A stretch of 64,000 nucleotides of DNA from Hadesarchaea archaeon (GTDB lineage Archaea > Hadarchaeota > Hadarchaeia > Hadarchaeales > Hadarchaeaceae): the NCBI GenBank assembly GCA_029259175.1, contig JAPDJH010000001.1:124001-188000 (forward strand), read 5' to 3'. This document shows, one piece after another, positions 1-8,547 of the stretch. The notes under the pieces are model-generated. The model was not told where the DNA came from. It made no database searches and saw only the letters and a list, made by a program, of their open reading frames with translations. The position numbers and the translations under genes were made by a program. Within the stretch, counting starts at the first letter, position 1; each line of letters opens with the position of its first letter.

Positions 1-2
1 CT

Positions 3-236
3 GATAAAGTTTCGGACCTAGCTGAGAGGCTCCAGATCAGGCGGCCTCTGCTCCAAGAGTTTTACAAAGTGTTGCAGAGACTTGCGGAAAGGAGAGGTGA
101 GTTCTCCGAGGATGAGCTGATATCTAAGTGTAAAGAGGCGGGAATTGAGAGCCCCCGGCCATTCATCAAGAGAGCCAAAGAGCGCGGAGACTTGGTTCCC
201 CTCCCAGATGGGAACCTCCAGGTGGTGTTGAGATGA
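3..236 (+). CDS. C-terminal fragment of a cut-off gene, probable winged-helix tail
   Basis: The reading frame is open from the window edge to a TGA at 234-236, so only the last 77 residues are visible. They are charged and helical, with the pattern EFSEDELISKCKEAGIESP followed by a basic helix and a short strand (VPLPDGNLQVVL). This is how a winged-helix domain at the end of an MCM-like helicase or a plasmid regulator often looks, but no catalytic motif is in view. The next frame opens at 233 through an ATGA overlap, and an iteron array begins six bases after the stop, so a replication or partition role is plausible but inferred. The start lies outside the window. Confidence 0.6.
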   Translation, partial: DKVSDLAERLQIRRPLLQEFYKVLQRLAERRGEFSEDELISKCKEAGIESPRPFIKRAKERGDLVPLPDGNLQVVLR

Positions 237-1525
237 GGAGATTAGTGAACTTAGTGAACATAAGTGAACTTGGTGAACTTGGAAAAGAGAGGACATTTTT
301 TATTAGAAGAGGCGTTGCCCCGGAATGGGTGTTTCAGCGCTTCTCTTGCAACAAAAACGGGGGGTCTCCAGTAAGTTCACTAAATTCACTAAAGTTCACT
401 AAGTTCACCTGTCAAAACCCGTGGAAAGGCGTAATCTCAATGCCCGACTTCAAAAATTGGAAGGAAAATGCGAAAAAGGGGTTTTCCAGCTTCCTACATC
501 TTAATCCTCCTCGAAAAATCTTCCGCCCAAAGAAGAGTTTCGGTAAGGGTCTAGGAATAGGCCAAAATACACAAAAAGGAGAATCCAACGGAACCCGCTC
601 CTCTAATAATATAATAAACGATGGAGGCGACGATTTTGTGTCTGTAAACCAAGAACGCGAAGGGGCGCCTTTCATAATGCCATCAACCACACCTTCCAGG
701 TTTGTGAAACTCCTGCTCCCGTCCGGCGAGCTCACAAAACCCCCCGAGCAGAAGGTGGTGGCCGACTGGGACATTTTCCTCAGGTACTCCCCCGTCGAGC
801 CCATGTCCCCCGTCGCTCTCCGGTTCCTCTGGGAGTGCATGGAAGGATCCCAAAGCTTCGAGAGCTTCATCGCGCGTGCCTTTTCATTCGAGCCAGCGCC
901 CGCTGCGGTCTACACACGCGAACTCCACTACCTCAGGAACGAGGGCTACATTTCGGTGCACCACTCGACCAGGCGCGGCGGGAAGCTGTACCGTTACTAC
1001 GCGCCCACGCGAAAGGGGAGGGAGTACATCAGGAGGGCGACCGACTTCAGAGCGGTCGGCGGTCGGGAGGCCCGCGAAATCGCAAGAGCGGTTTTCGATG
1101 AGATGGTGTGGACTGGGTGGTTCATCTCGGTCGCGCGAAAGCAGGTCGGTATCCAAGTTCCCGATCTCGTCGCCCACAACGCCGAGCCCTTCCTGCCCTA
1201 CTGGTATCTCATGAGCTTCGACACGAGCGAGAAAGATCGCGACCGCAGGGCCCACATGCTCGCAGTTGAGGTGGAAACCTCGCGGGAGCTGAGGGCCAAC
1301 CGCGAGCAGGTGCGCAGGAACCTCTCGAAGTGGAAGGATCTCGGGTTCGGCGGTCTGCTCGTCGCCGTCAAAAACAACCGCGATCTGGAATACTTGGCGA
1401 GCCGCTACCTCTCCAGCGTCGACATAGACGAGAAAATCTGGGTTTTCAATGTCGAATCCACAATGTTTCACGATCTCTACTCTATCTTCGAGGAGGAGGA
1501 AGACGAAGAAAATCTGATCGAATAA
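233..1525 (+). CDS. Winged-helix protein with a nuclease-like C-terminal half
   Basis: The frame is open for 430 residues, but the first ~65 are encoded by the iteron region and look non-native. In-frame ATGs at 440 (MPDFKNWKEN) or 680 (MPSTTPSRFV) are better start candidates. About residues 180-260 form a winged helix (a helix-rich stretch, then YLRNEGYISVHH and KLYRYYAPTRKGREYI). The C-terminal half has PDLVAHNAE, then LAVEVETSRELRANREQVRRN, which fits a D...ExE arrangement of a PD-(D/E)XK-like fold seen in regulators and relaxosome-type proteins of archaeal mobile elements. The catalytic Lys is not obvious, so it may be DNA-binding only. It ends with an acidic tail. A role in replication or control of the adjoining element is inferred from the iterons. 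Confidence 0.6.
   Translation: MRRLVNLVNISELGELGKERTFFIRRGVAPEWVFQRFSCNKNGGSPVSSLNSLKFTKFTCQNPWKGVISMPDFKNWKENAKKGFSSFLHLNPPRKIFRPKKSFGKGLGIGQNTQKGESNGTRSSNNIINDGGDDFVSVNQEREGAPFIMPSTTPSRFVKLLLPSGELTKPPEQKVVADWDIFLRYSPVEPMSPVALRFLWECMEGSQSFESFIARAFSFEPAPAAVYTRELHYLRNEGYISVHHSTRRGGKLYRYYAPTRKGREYIRRATDFRAVGGREAREIARAVFDEMVWTGWFISVARKQVGIQVPDLVAHNAEPFLPYWYLMSFDTSEKDRDRRAHMLAVEVETSRELRANREQVRRNLSKWKDLGFGGLLVAVKNNRDLEYLASRYLSSVDIDEKIWVFNVESTMFHDLYSIFEEEEDEENLIE
242..410. repeat. Two mirrored four-copy iteron arrays
   Basis: GTGAAC occurs at 245, 254, 264 and 273, each preceded by TTA, TAA or TTG. Its complement GTTCAC (one copy ATTCAC) occurs at 375, 384, 394 and 403. Both arrays have the same 9-10-9 bp spacing, so they form an inverted repeat of about 40 bp with roughly 90 bp between the arms. 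Repeats of this kind bind initiator or partition proteins at plasmid and viral origins, or serve as operators. A single further GTTCACTAA copy lies near 2585. The arrays fall inside the nominal 5' part of the 233-1525 frame, which suggests that gene starts further downstream. Confidence 0.85.
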
Positions 1526-2261
1526 AACCGGCGAGCTCGTTCCGGGAGCGGGCGCGTGGGACTACCAGCAGGGGACGCAGCTCACCGCCCGGGCGACCCC
1601 GAACGAGGACTGGGTGTTCGAGGGGTGGTACGACGTGACGGAGGGGTCGGAGTCCCTCCTGAGTTCAAACGAGTCGCTCGAGCTCACCCTCGACTCAGAC
1701 CTCACGCTCGAGGCCCGCTTCCACCCGGAGCACGTCACGGTGACCATCGGCGACCCAGTTCCGCCCGAGGGAGGGACCTCGGATCCAAGCCCCGGGACCT
1801 ACGAGGTGGACTACGGGAGCGACTTCACCGCGAGCGCGAGCGCGAGCGAGCACTACGAGTTCTCGGGGTGGGCGACCTCGAACACGAACTTCTACGGGAC
1901 GCTCGTCAGCACCTCGAACCCCTACACGTTCACCGCGACCGAGGACGTCACCCTCTACCCGTGGTTCGAGCCGGGCGGAACGGACGGGTGGGATGGCCTT
2001 CCCGGCACCGTGTACGCCGAGGCCGCCGAGCCGTGCGTGGACGTGTGGATAACCTCGTCGGGCGCGATGCTGGACTACGGCTCCGCCTCGGGGGGGCCCG
2101 CGGTGGGTTTCTACTCCGCGTCCAGCGGCACCGTGGAGGTTATCGTAGAAGGAGCGGGCTGGGTCAGCCAGGGGGCGGCGTACGTTTCAGCCGACGCGGA
2201 GATCGTGGAAGTCTCGTTTGACGAGTGGAGCGGGCAAACTCAAGGATGGTCTGGTTGGTAA
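1518..2261 (+). pseudogene. 5'-truncated surface protein with InlB-type B-repeats
   Basis: The frame is closed upstream by TGA at 1515-1517 and has no start codon, yet it opens in the middle of a recognisable domain (GELVPGAGAWDYQQGTQLTA, then WVFEGWYDV). A second copy follows (YEVDYGSDFTASASASEHYE, then FSGWATS and DVTLYPWF). These are divergent InlB B-repeat / Flg_new-type beta domains found in secreted and wall proteins. The signal peptide and first part are missing. A GTG at 1614 would give 215 residues but starts inside the first domain, so it is unlikely to be the real start. The 3' part (a Gly/Ser-rich tail ending QTQGWSGW) looks complete. The break coincides with the end of the preceding mobile-type gene. 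Confidence 0.65.
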
Positions 2262-2264
2262 AAC

Positions 2265-3011
2265 TCAGAATTGAACGGGAATGTAAAATGACGGAATGTT
2301 CTCGCTTCTAAATAGGTGAATATTTACGTTAATCGGCGCGTTGTCGCCCTCACGCTCGTAGTACTCAAGCACAATTGGATTCGCAAAAACATCTGGAGGT
2401 GCATCGTCTGGGATGTCCAGAAAGTAGAGCCGTGCCGTGATGGATGCCGAGATCCACTCAGGATTGTTCTCGTCAAATTTTCCAAAACCAGCGTAGGCCA
2501 AGCCGTTTTCATCAGCAAGCGTTGCTCTACTTTCTACGGGGAGCCAAACACGTTGAAGTACTACTACGCGCTCACGCGGGTAAAGTTCACTAAATCTGTA
2601 GCCAGCGACTATGGGACTATTCGTTGTGACAATCGCCTGAGTTGTCGGGGCCTCGACGCGCTGGCCGTAGAGCTGGATGAGCTTGCCGCCGACCACCTCG
2701 ACGCGGGCGACGTTGTCATCGCCGACGTAGTAGAGGACGTAGGCCCCCTGACCCTCGAAGTCGTAGTACTCGTGCTCGTCGCGGGGGACGCTGAACCCTA
2801 TGTACACGTTCTCCAGCACGAGGTTGTCCGGGGTTCCCCAGTAGGTGAACTCCCCGTACACGATCACGAGGTTCTCGCCGGGGCTCACCATTTCCGTGAT
2901 CGCCTCCGGCCACTCCCAGGGCGGGGGGATGATGCCGAACGCTATCAGCCCGACCACGAGCATGGCGCAGAGGATTGCGGCGTCGATGAGGTGGGTCCTG
3001 CCGAGCTTCAC
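2265..3011 (-). CDS. Membrane-anchored extracellular protein
   Basis: This 248-residue protein starts with a short basic stretch (MKLGRTH) and one hydrophobic segment at about residues 9-28. The remainder is a strand-rich, acidic domain without Cys pairs, suited to an outside-facing anchored protein. The N-terminus resembles archaeal class III (pilin-like) leaders in having a basic residue close to the hydrophobic stretch, but no certain cleavage site is present. It is the last gene of a minus-strand run that also contains a prepilin-peptidase-like gene (3408-5390), which makes a pilin-like or surface role possible. I do not recognise the family. It is convergent with the surface-protein fragment, only 3 bp apart. 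Confidence 0.6.
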   Translation of the reverse strand: MKLGRTHLIDAAILCAMLVVGLIAFGIIPPPWEWPEAITEMVSPGENLVIVYGEFTYWGTPDNLVLENVYIGFSVPRDEHEYYDFEGQGAYVLYYVGDDNVARVEVVGGKLIQLYGQRVEAPTTQAIVTTNSPIVAGYRFSELYPRERVVVLQRVWLPVESRATLADENGLAYAGFGKFDENNPEWISASITARLYFLDIPDDAPPDVFANPIVLEYYEREGDNAPINVNIHLFRSENIPSFYIPVQF

Positions 3012-3092
3012 AATAACTCACTCCAGTTGTTTTCTCACCAATGTTTTTGTGTGAAGCATATAATAAAGGTGAAATGACCATCAAAACATTCA

Positions 3093-3401
3093 CTAGTCGT
3101 AAATCACCACCTCTTCCATTCTCTTCATCCACTCCTTCAGAGTTTTCTCCAGCTCGCTTTCCTCCTCGCGTGGGCTTTGCGAGCTGGCGCTCATTACCGT
3201 GCTCCAGCTCTCCATATCGGATTCCAAGAGGAAAACTAGGCAGAACAAGCCGACCACGATGCAACAGATGAGAAACATCCAGCCCACTACCGTCCGGAAG
3301 AGGCCTCCCCCCTCCAAGTATCCCAGCCCGAGGAAGCGGTCGGCCAAGTACAGCACCACGAAGCTGGAGCAGCTCATCGCGATGATCCTGTACCACCCCA
3401 T
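3093..3401 (-). CDS. Small two-TM membrane protein
   Basis: The 102-residue product has two hydrophobic segments (about residues 5-30, including CSSFVVLYLADRF, and 36-60, GWMFLICCIVVGLFCLVF) and a charged cytoplasmic tail ending in a Glu/Lys-rich helix. It begins six bases after the stop of the prepilin-peptidase-like gene, so the two are probably co-transcribed. No family is recognised. It could be a small accessory subunit of the neighbouring membrane protein; that is inferred from position only. Confidence 0.55.
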   Translation of the reverse strand: MGWYRIIAMSCSSFVVLYLADRFLGLGYLEGGGLFRTVVGWMFLICCIVVGLFCLVFLLESDMESWSTVMSASSQSPREEESELEKTLKEWMKRMEEVVIYD

Positions 3402-3407
3402 AGCAAC

Positions 3408-5390
3408 TCACCTCGCGAGCGCGGGCCAGAGCGTTCCGATTATCACATCTCCCCAGAGCACGGTGATGAGGAGTCCTATGAGCATGGCCGGGACGAACGG
3501 GTAGCCTACCTGACCGGTTTTCCTGTCCATGTACATGCGTGGCACCGCCAAGCTCTGAAGGGCGACGATTCCTTCAGCCCATAGCCCCACGCACCCGATC
3601 CACCGCGCGGCGTCGGTGAGCCAGCCCATCGGGGGGAGAAACGCTGGTGCGGCGAACAGCAACGAGAGGTACCAGACCGACCAAGGCAGGGAGATCACTC
3701 CGTCATACAGGTTGTCGAGCACAGCAAACCCTGTGACCAGCAACGCGAAGCCGAAGAGGGGCGGAAACACCTGAATGAAGACATCTGGGAACTTCTCGTA
3801 GGCCCTCCCCAGAAACGGCCAAACGCCGATGGCAACAATCACTGCGCCGAGCGTGCCCCATCTGAGCATCTTCTTCAGCGTTTTTCGTTTCACAATCTTT
3901 GCGAGGAGGGGGATGTGGCGATGCCTGCGCTTGAGGAACATGGCCGTGCACACAATTGGATTTCCTATGAACAGCGAGTTCAGCATCACCGACAGGAGGA
4001 AGGCAATGTTGGGGAGGTTGGAGACGGACCAAACGGGCATCCAGGCGCCGATGCACACGAGCAGCAGGATGTCCCCACCGCCTAGGTGGTGCCAGAGGTT
4101 CAAGAACCCCGCGACGAGCAGGGCCCCGAGCATTCCCAGCACGCCGAGCACCGGCAGGATGGTTTCGAAGCTGAGGGACTGTAAGTAGGGGTACTGAGAA
4201 AAATCCCAAGCGCCCGCTATGCTCGCCGGAACGGGAGTGAAGTCAAGCCAGCACGCGATGTAGTAGACCGCCGCGGTCGCGGTGAGGGCTTTGACAAGAG
4301 CCGCGTTAACGCGCAACGTCAGGGTGTCGACGGCGGCAACCGAGGCGACGAGTCCCAGAACCACCGCGAAGGGGAGCCAGTCCCACGGCGAGACGCCGGC
4401 TCCGAGAGCGCCGGGCAACCAGAGGATGAGCCCGGTGGCCAAAACAAACATTGCAAGGCCAAACAGCTTCACTTGAGTTGTAAACTCAAGCGCTCCGGCT
4501 GTCGCAAGTGTTGTGGCGCCCGGAAATCTGTGAAACCGAACTGATCCAAAAAGGTGTGCTTTTCTAAGCCCCGCTTTCAGCTTTATTCCTCCGACGATCA
4601 AAGCAAAAGCCATCCCCATCAACATCCCTCCCCAAACGAGGTTCGCGGGATCTTGACCCTGCTGAACTTCATAAAATATCTTAAATGTTGGAAGCAACAG
4701 GACACCGCCCGTTACAAGGCACGCCCACTCCCAGACCTCTCTCACCAAATCCTTCGGCTCCGCCACAGGTGAAAACCCTACCTTCACGAGATATCCAATT
4801 AGGGAAATCGATACCACCATCCAGACCAAATGTTCAACCATCGGAGGAGATCCCACCAACCCGTAGATCTTGACGGCGAGAAATATGAGGGCCGAGAGGC
4901 CCACCGCCATAAGCGCCGAGCCCCACATTTTTCTGGCGGACTTTGAAAGCTCGTGAAACTGCGATGATCCTGTTTTGACCGCGAACACGCTTATCGCCAT
5001 CAGAAGCGCCACCCAACATGTATTTTCCGACCCCAGCGAATTCCCAATCAAACCAAAAAGAATCAAAAGCGTCAAAACCGACAGGAACAGGCCAGCTCCC
5101 TCCAGCAGACAGCTTCCACCGACCCTTACTTCCTCATAGGGCACCTTCAACCCGATGATTGTCAGAGCCATCCCCATCGCCACCAAGAGCACTGAGGCCA
5201 GCGCGTTGGCGAAGGTGAGTGTTACACCGATTAGATCCTTTACCGTGATGAAGGCGAATATCAGCGCTCCAAGTCCCATGAAAACAAGCATAAATCCTGC
5301 AATCTTTCCCGTCGTCGTTCTGGTGATCCGTCGTTTTCTCTTGGGGATCCTTGGAATCTCGAACTCCACCACGTCTTTTCGTTTGGGCAC
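3408..5390 (-). CDS. Prepilin-peptidase-like (A24) protein with large extra N-terminal membrane domain
   Basis: Archaeal class III signal peptidases (FlaK/PibD type) are membrane aspartic proteases that cut pilin and archaellin leaders. The C-terminal ~330 residues fit: Asp355 in AAVDTLTLRVN matches the first catalytic Asp (usual form sDIxxrxIPN), and GGGD with Asp440 matches the GxGD motif. A final GYPFVPAMLIGLL segment is also typical. Ahead of this lie about 330 residues with eight or so further hydrophobic segments, roughly doubling the usual family length (220-250 aa). The basic N-terminus (residues 1-28) is cytoplasmic. The gene begins 4 bp after the end of the peptidase gene at 5395-6822. 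The fused domain could bind substrate or be an unrelated transporter-like module. Confidence 0.65.
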   Translation of the reverse strand: MPKRKDVVEFEIPRIPKRKRRITRTTTGKIAGFMLVFMGLGALIFAFITVKDLIGVTLTFANALASVLLVAMGMALTIIGLKVPYEEVRVGGSCLLEGAGLFLSVLTLLILFGLIGNSLGSENTCWVALLMAISVFAVKTGSSQFHELSKSARKMWGSALMAVGLSALIFLAVKIYGLVGSPPMVEHLVWMVVSISLIGYLVKVGFSPVAEPKDLVREVWEWACLVTGGVLLLPTFKIFYEVQQGQDPANLVWGGMLMGMAFALIVGGIKLKAGLRKAHLFGSVRFHRFPGATTLATAGALEFTTQVKLFGLAMFVLATGLILWLPGALGAGVSPWDWLPFAVVLGLVASVAAVDTLTLRVNAALVKALTATAAVYYIACWLDFTPVPASIAGAWDFSQYPYLQSLSFETILPVLGVLGMLGALLVAGFLNLWHHLGGGDILLLVCIGAWMPVWSVSNLPNIAFLLSVMLNSLFIGNPIVCTAMFLKRRHRHIPLLAKIVKRKTLKKMLRWGTLGAVIVAIGVWPFLGRAYEKFPDVFIQVFPPLFGFALLVTGFAVLDNLYDGVISLPWSVWYLSLLFAAPAFLPPMGWLTDAARWIGCVGLWAEGIVALQSLAVPRMYMDRKTGQVGYPFVPAMLIGLLITVLWGDVIIGTLWPALAR

Positions 5391-5394
5391 GGCG

Positions 5395-6822
5395 TCACCG
5401 CCTCTTCTCCTTTAGCTTACCCATCTTCTTCAGCTCCTCTATGCTACTTTCGAGTTGCTCGATGGTGACTCCAAGTTCTCTCGCGGCTTTTGTTTTTGAA
5501 ATTTTGCCGCGGTGCTTCACGATGTATGCCAGCACCTTTTCGTTCAGGTCGGCAGTTTTGCGGTCCTGTTTTTGGAAGGGGAAAGTCGATATGGCCTTGT
5601 GAATCCTGATTTCCAGGAGATCCATGGGAGGAACTTTATACGCGAAATCTCCCTCTTTTTCACTAACTTTTTCAACGCACTGAACCTCCAGCCACGGGTG
5701 CCGAATTATTCCGAAGAGCCTTCCCAGGAAGTAGAGGAGAGACCTCTTTTCGCGCAGATCTCTCACGGCCCAGATTTCCCCGTTGATTAAAAGTCTGCCC
5801 TCGTTTATTCCCGGCGCGTACTGAAGCAACAATCGGGGGCGCGTTTTTTTCAGAACGATGCCCTGAAGGTAAAGCCTGCCGGCAGTTCTGGTTTTCTTGA
5901 CAAGTTGCACCAGCCAATCAGTTGCCCTTTTTACTCTGTTGAACTCTCGCCTGAGCACATTGGGAGACCCGTCGAACATTATCTTGAGAGCGCCCGTTTC
6001 GCCCAACGCTCTTTCGACCGTCTTGTACATGTACCAGCCCTGAACATAGGGGTTGTCCTCCGAGGTGGGGTAGTAGACCCCGTCGTCGCCGACCCTCTCG
6101 GCCTCTATGAAAATTCTGTCGCCGAGCTTGGACGCGATGTATTCGGCCGCTCCCTCGACGAACGCCTGTCCTAGGAAATCCTTCTTGGAGAGTTCGGACA
6201 GGTCCCCTCTCACGGCGTTCATCAGGTAGTGTGTAAGCTCGTGGTAGAGCACCGTCTTCTCGAGGGCCGGATCATTGCACGCGAGGGGATTCACGAACAC
6301 GCGGTTCGGCGGTTTGAAAAGCCCCAGACACGCCTCCTTGAGTTCACCAGTGCCCAGTATCGGGTACCGGGTGAGCTTGAACTTGAAGCCGTGTTCACCC
6401 AACCACTTCATCAAATCCTCGAGTCTCGCTCTCCCGTCGTAAACTATTCGACCGCTCACTCTCCTTCTATCCACTGGTGTGATCTTTGGATCCTTCATAA
6501 GTTCAAGCGCGATCTCCCGAACGGCTTTTTCCTCCCCCTTCACAACGAGCCTAAATCGCTTTGGATACTTCCCGCCCGAGTACCAGATCGAGACAACAGA
6601 GGCGTTAGCGTATCCCTCAAAGTATTTCTTCAGAAACAGCTTGTTCCATTCTTCTGCTGATGTTTTCTTTTTTGCCGATCTGTTGAAGTGCTCCTTGAAA
6701 AGGATGTCTTCGAGAACTCCGTCAACGACTAAAGTTTCAACTTTCGGTGGGGGGGGCTCCGGGCAACGGGCTGAGATCGTATTTCCCCGTTCTGACTTTG
6801 AATCTAACGCGCGTTTCGCCAA
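5395..6822 (-). CDS. HExxH zinc metallopeptidase with C-terminal HTH
   Basis: His194-Glu195-x-x-His198 in the sequence VLYHELTHYLMN, followed by FVEGAAEYIASK with Glu223 and Glu227, gives the gluzincin pattern (HExxH plus a distal Glu in an EGxAE stretch). A soluble zinc endopeptidase is therefore likely. The last ~60 residues (KVLAYIVKHRGKISKTKAAR, then ELGVTIEQLESSIEELKK) form a helix-turn-helix. Peptidase plus DNA-binding domain recalls regulators activated by cleavage of a partner, but the substrate is unknown. The first 29 codons overlap the 3' end of the beta-CASP gene by 86 bp. No better in-frame start is obvious before Met109, so either the overlap is real or the start is a missed rare codon. 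Confidence 0.65.
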   Translation of the reverse strand: MAKRALDSKSERGNTISARCPEPPPPKVETLVVDGVLEDILFKEHFNRSAKKKTSAEEWNKLFLKKYFEGYANASVVSIWYSGGKYPKRFRLVVKGEEKAVREIALELMKDPKITPVDRRRVSGRIVYDGRARLEDLMKWLGEHGFKFKLTRYPILGTGELKEACLGLFKPPNRVFVNPLACNDPALEKTVLYHELTHYLMNAVRGDLSELSKKDFLGQAFVEGAAEYIASKLGDRIFIEAERVGDDGVYYPTSEDNPYVQGWYMYKTVERALGETGALKIMFDGSPNVLRREFNRVKRATDWLVQLVKKTRTAGRLYLQGIVLKKTRPRLLLQYAPGINEGRLLINGEIWAVRDLREKRSLLYFLGRLFGIIRHPWLEVQCVEKVSEKEGDFAYKVPPMDLLEIRIHKAISTFPFQKQDRKTADLNEKVLAYIVKHRGKISKTKAARELGVTIEQLESSIEELKKMGKLKEKRR

Positions 6823-8149
6823 GGTGCGACAGAAACCTGCATTTTTTGATTTCCAAACGCGAATACCGGTGCATCTGATGTCGTGCCTTGGGATCCCCGT
6901 GGACGAATAGAACGAGTTTCGGCCTCGCGCGTTTGATGTTCTCTATGATGTGCTTTGGGTGGGCGTGCCCCCTGATCTCGAACTTCTTCACCCTGCACTT
7001 GACGGTCAGCTCGGACTCGCCGATGCGAAACTTCCCTCCCTCCTCCATCTTCCACAGATGCCATCCCGGCCAGTCCTCGTCCTGATACCCGACGATGAAT
7101 ATGGCGCTCCTCTTCTCGTCAAAGATTTTAATCGCGAGATTGGAGCTCGCCCCCTCCTGCAGCGTGCCGGGAGTCGCGACGAATATGCTCGGCTTCTTGC
7201 TGTCCCTAATCTTCCTGAACCTCTCGTCGGCCTCGGGGTTCGCATCGACGCCCCGGGGAAAGTCGATGCGGGTGAAGCATTCCCATATGGTCGCCACCTT
7301 TTCCCTGTAAGCAGGGTCCTTCCCGATTACGTCCAGCATATGGTTCATCATCCCTATTGAGTAGCACGGAACTCTCGGGAGCTTTCCCTCCCTCATGGCG
7401 CTGGCAATCACATACATGATCTCCTGCGCTCTCCCGGTAGCGAACACGGGGATGAGGATTCTCCCCTTTTGCTGGAGCACGTTCTTCATCTCCTCGATGA
7501 GGCTGTTCTCCGCTGAAATGATGCTGGTGGTCGCATCTGGCCTCGAAAACTCCGCGCCGTACGTGCTCTCGGAGATCACCACATCGGCCTCCTCCCACTT
7601 CTCGAAGTTGCCGCCCATGCGCGTGTCGAAGGTGCAGATGTCGCCTGTGTAGAGTATCGTGGCTCCGTCCCAGTTCAGTACGATTTGGGCGGAGCCGGGT
7701 ATGTGCCCGGCGTCCCTGAAGACGGCGCTGATCCCGTCGTCGATCTGGAACGCTTCTCCGTATTCTCTCGTCTCCCACACATTCTCCGGCGGCAGGGGCG
7801 GCGAGGGTTCGCCTCTTCTCCTCCTCACCCTTACCGCGTCCTTGAGGATGATGTAGGAGAGCTCCTTGGTGAGCGGCGTGGAAAAAATTTTGAGATTTTT
7901 GTTCTTCTCGAGCAACCAGGGCAGGGCCCCGATGTGGTCTCGGTGCGAGTGAGTTATCAGCACCGCCAGCAGCTTCTTGCCTTTCAGCGGTTCGAAGTTG
8001 GGGATTTGGTCTTTTTTCGGCGATGTCCCGCAGTCCAGCATCACGTACCTCTCACCATCACCCACGAGGTAGCAGCTCCTGCCGACCTCGTCTGCCCCCC
8101 CGAGTGGCAAAAATTCTAAAAATTTCTTGGCGCCCGCTTGGTCGGTCAT
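6737..8149 (-). CDS. Beta-CASP metallo-beta-lactamase ribonuclease
   Basis: This protein belongs to the metallo-beta-lactamase/beta-CASP nucleases (CPSF73, RNase J and archaeal aCPSF relatives) that process RNA ends. With the start at 8149, residues 67-72 read HSHRDH, the zinc motif HxHxDH. DAGHIPGSAQI and ILYTGDICTFDTR follow as motifs 3 and 4, ESTYG opens the beta-CASP insert, and RGHAHPKHI and VHGDPKARHQM supply the late His motifs. It lacks the KH domains of aCPSF1, so it is closer to RNase J-like or aCPSF2-like proteins. An ATG further upstream would overlap the preceding gene by about 100 bp; the 8149 ATG leaves a 5 bp gap and is preferred. Confidence 0.85.
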   Translation of the reverse strand: MTDQAGAKKFLEFLPLGGADEVGRSCYLVGDGERYVMLDCGTSPKKDQIPNFEPLKGKKLLAVLITHSHRDHIGALPWLLEKNKNLKIFSTPLTKELSYIILKDAVRVRRRRGEPSPPLPPENVWETREYGEAFQIDDGISAVFRDAGHIPGSAQIVLNWDGATILYTGDICTFDTRMGGNFEKWEEADVVISESTYGAEFSRPDATTSIISAENSLIEEMKNVLQQKGRILIPVFATGRAQEIMYVIASAMREGKLPRVPCYSIGMMNHMLDVIGKDPAYREKVATIWECFTRIDFPRGVDANPEADERFRKIRDSKKPSIFVATPGTLQEGASSNLAIKIFDEKRSAIFIVGYQDEDWPGWHLWKMEEGGKFRIGESELTVKCRVKKFEIRGHAHPKHIIENIKRARPKLVLFVHGDPKARHQMHRYSRLEIKKCRFLSHLGETRVRFKVRTGKYDLSPLPGAPPTES

Positions 8150-8154
8150 CAGCC

Positions 8155-8523
8155 TCACCGAGCCGAAGTAATTCCTCCCCACGGAAGATATACTTTGCTC
8201 ACCTGGAGTCCCAGCCTGATCCTGCCGCGGCCGATTGCGTTTTCCCACCAGTCAAAGGTCCAGGAGGACTTCAGGGCGGTTTTCACTATGATCTTGTCGT
8301 TCTTCCGCACGCACACTAGGTCCAGCTCCCCGTAGCAGACCCGCAGGGCCCGATCTCCCTCTGCCGCTACCATCCCTTCCCTCACGGCTCTCCTGCACAG
8401 CCTGAGGGCCGCGCTCGGATTGGATATGTTGAAGCGTTGCTTGAGCCTCAGAAGCGCGTGCTTGGTTACCACGAACTTCAGCTTCTTGTTGTCGTTCAGG
8501 TCAACCGCTTTTTCCATTTTCAT
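8155..8523 (-). CDS. DUF4258-like small protein, possible toxin
   Basis: The 122-residue protein carries FVVTKHALLRLKQRFNI near its N-terminus, the HA..R..QR pattern of DUF4258/RelE-like small proteins. A strand-rich C-terminal half follows (ALRVCYGELDLVCVRKNDKI, then IVKTAL). Members of this group are often toxins or ribonuclease-like components in mobile DNA. It is transcribed divergently from a ribbon-helix-helix gene at 8616, with mirrored promoter/operator sequence between them. That suggests a toxin-antitoxin-like or self-regulated pair, although true pairs are usually co-directional. The downstream beta-CASP gene starts 5 bp later and may share the message. Confidence 0.5.
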   Translation of the reverse strand: MKMEKAVDLNDNKKLKFVVTKHALLRLKQRFNISNPSAALRLCRRAVREGMVAAEGDRALRVCYGELDLVCVRKNDKIIVKTALKSSWTFDWWENAIGRGRIRLGLQVSKVYLPWGGITSAR

Positions 8524-8547
8524 ACCACAATAATTCTATAATACAAG

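Noticed and set aside
242-410. CRISPR array
   Set aside because: Repeat unit is 9-10 bp with no spacers, arranged as an inverted pair; iterons fit better. No cas genes are in the window.
412-870. 152-aa frame on the minus strand
   Set aside because: It lies opposite the winged-helix/nuclease-like gene, has no start context and shows low-complexity shadow sequence.
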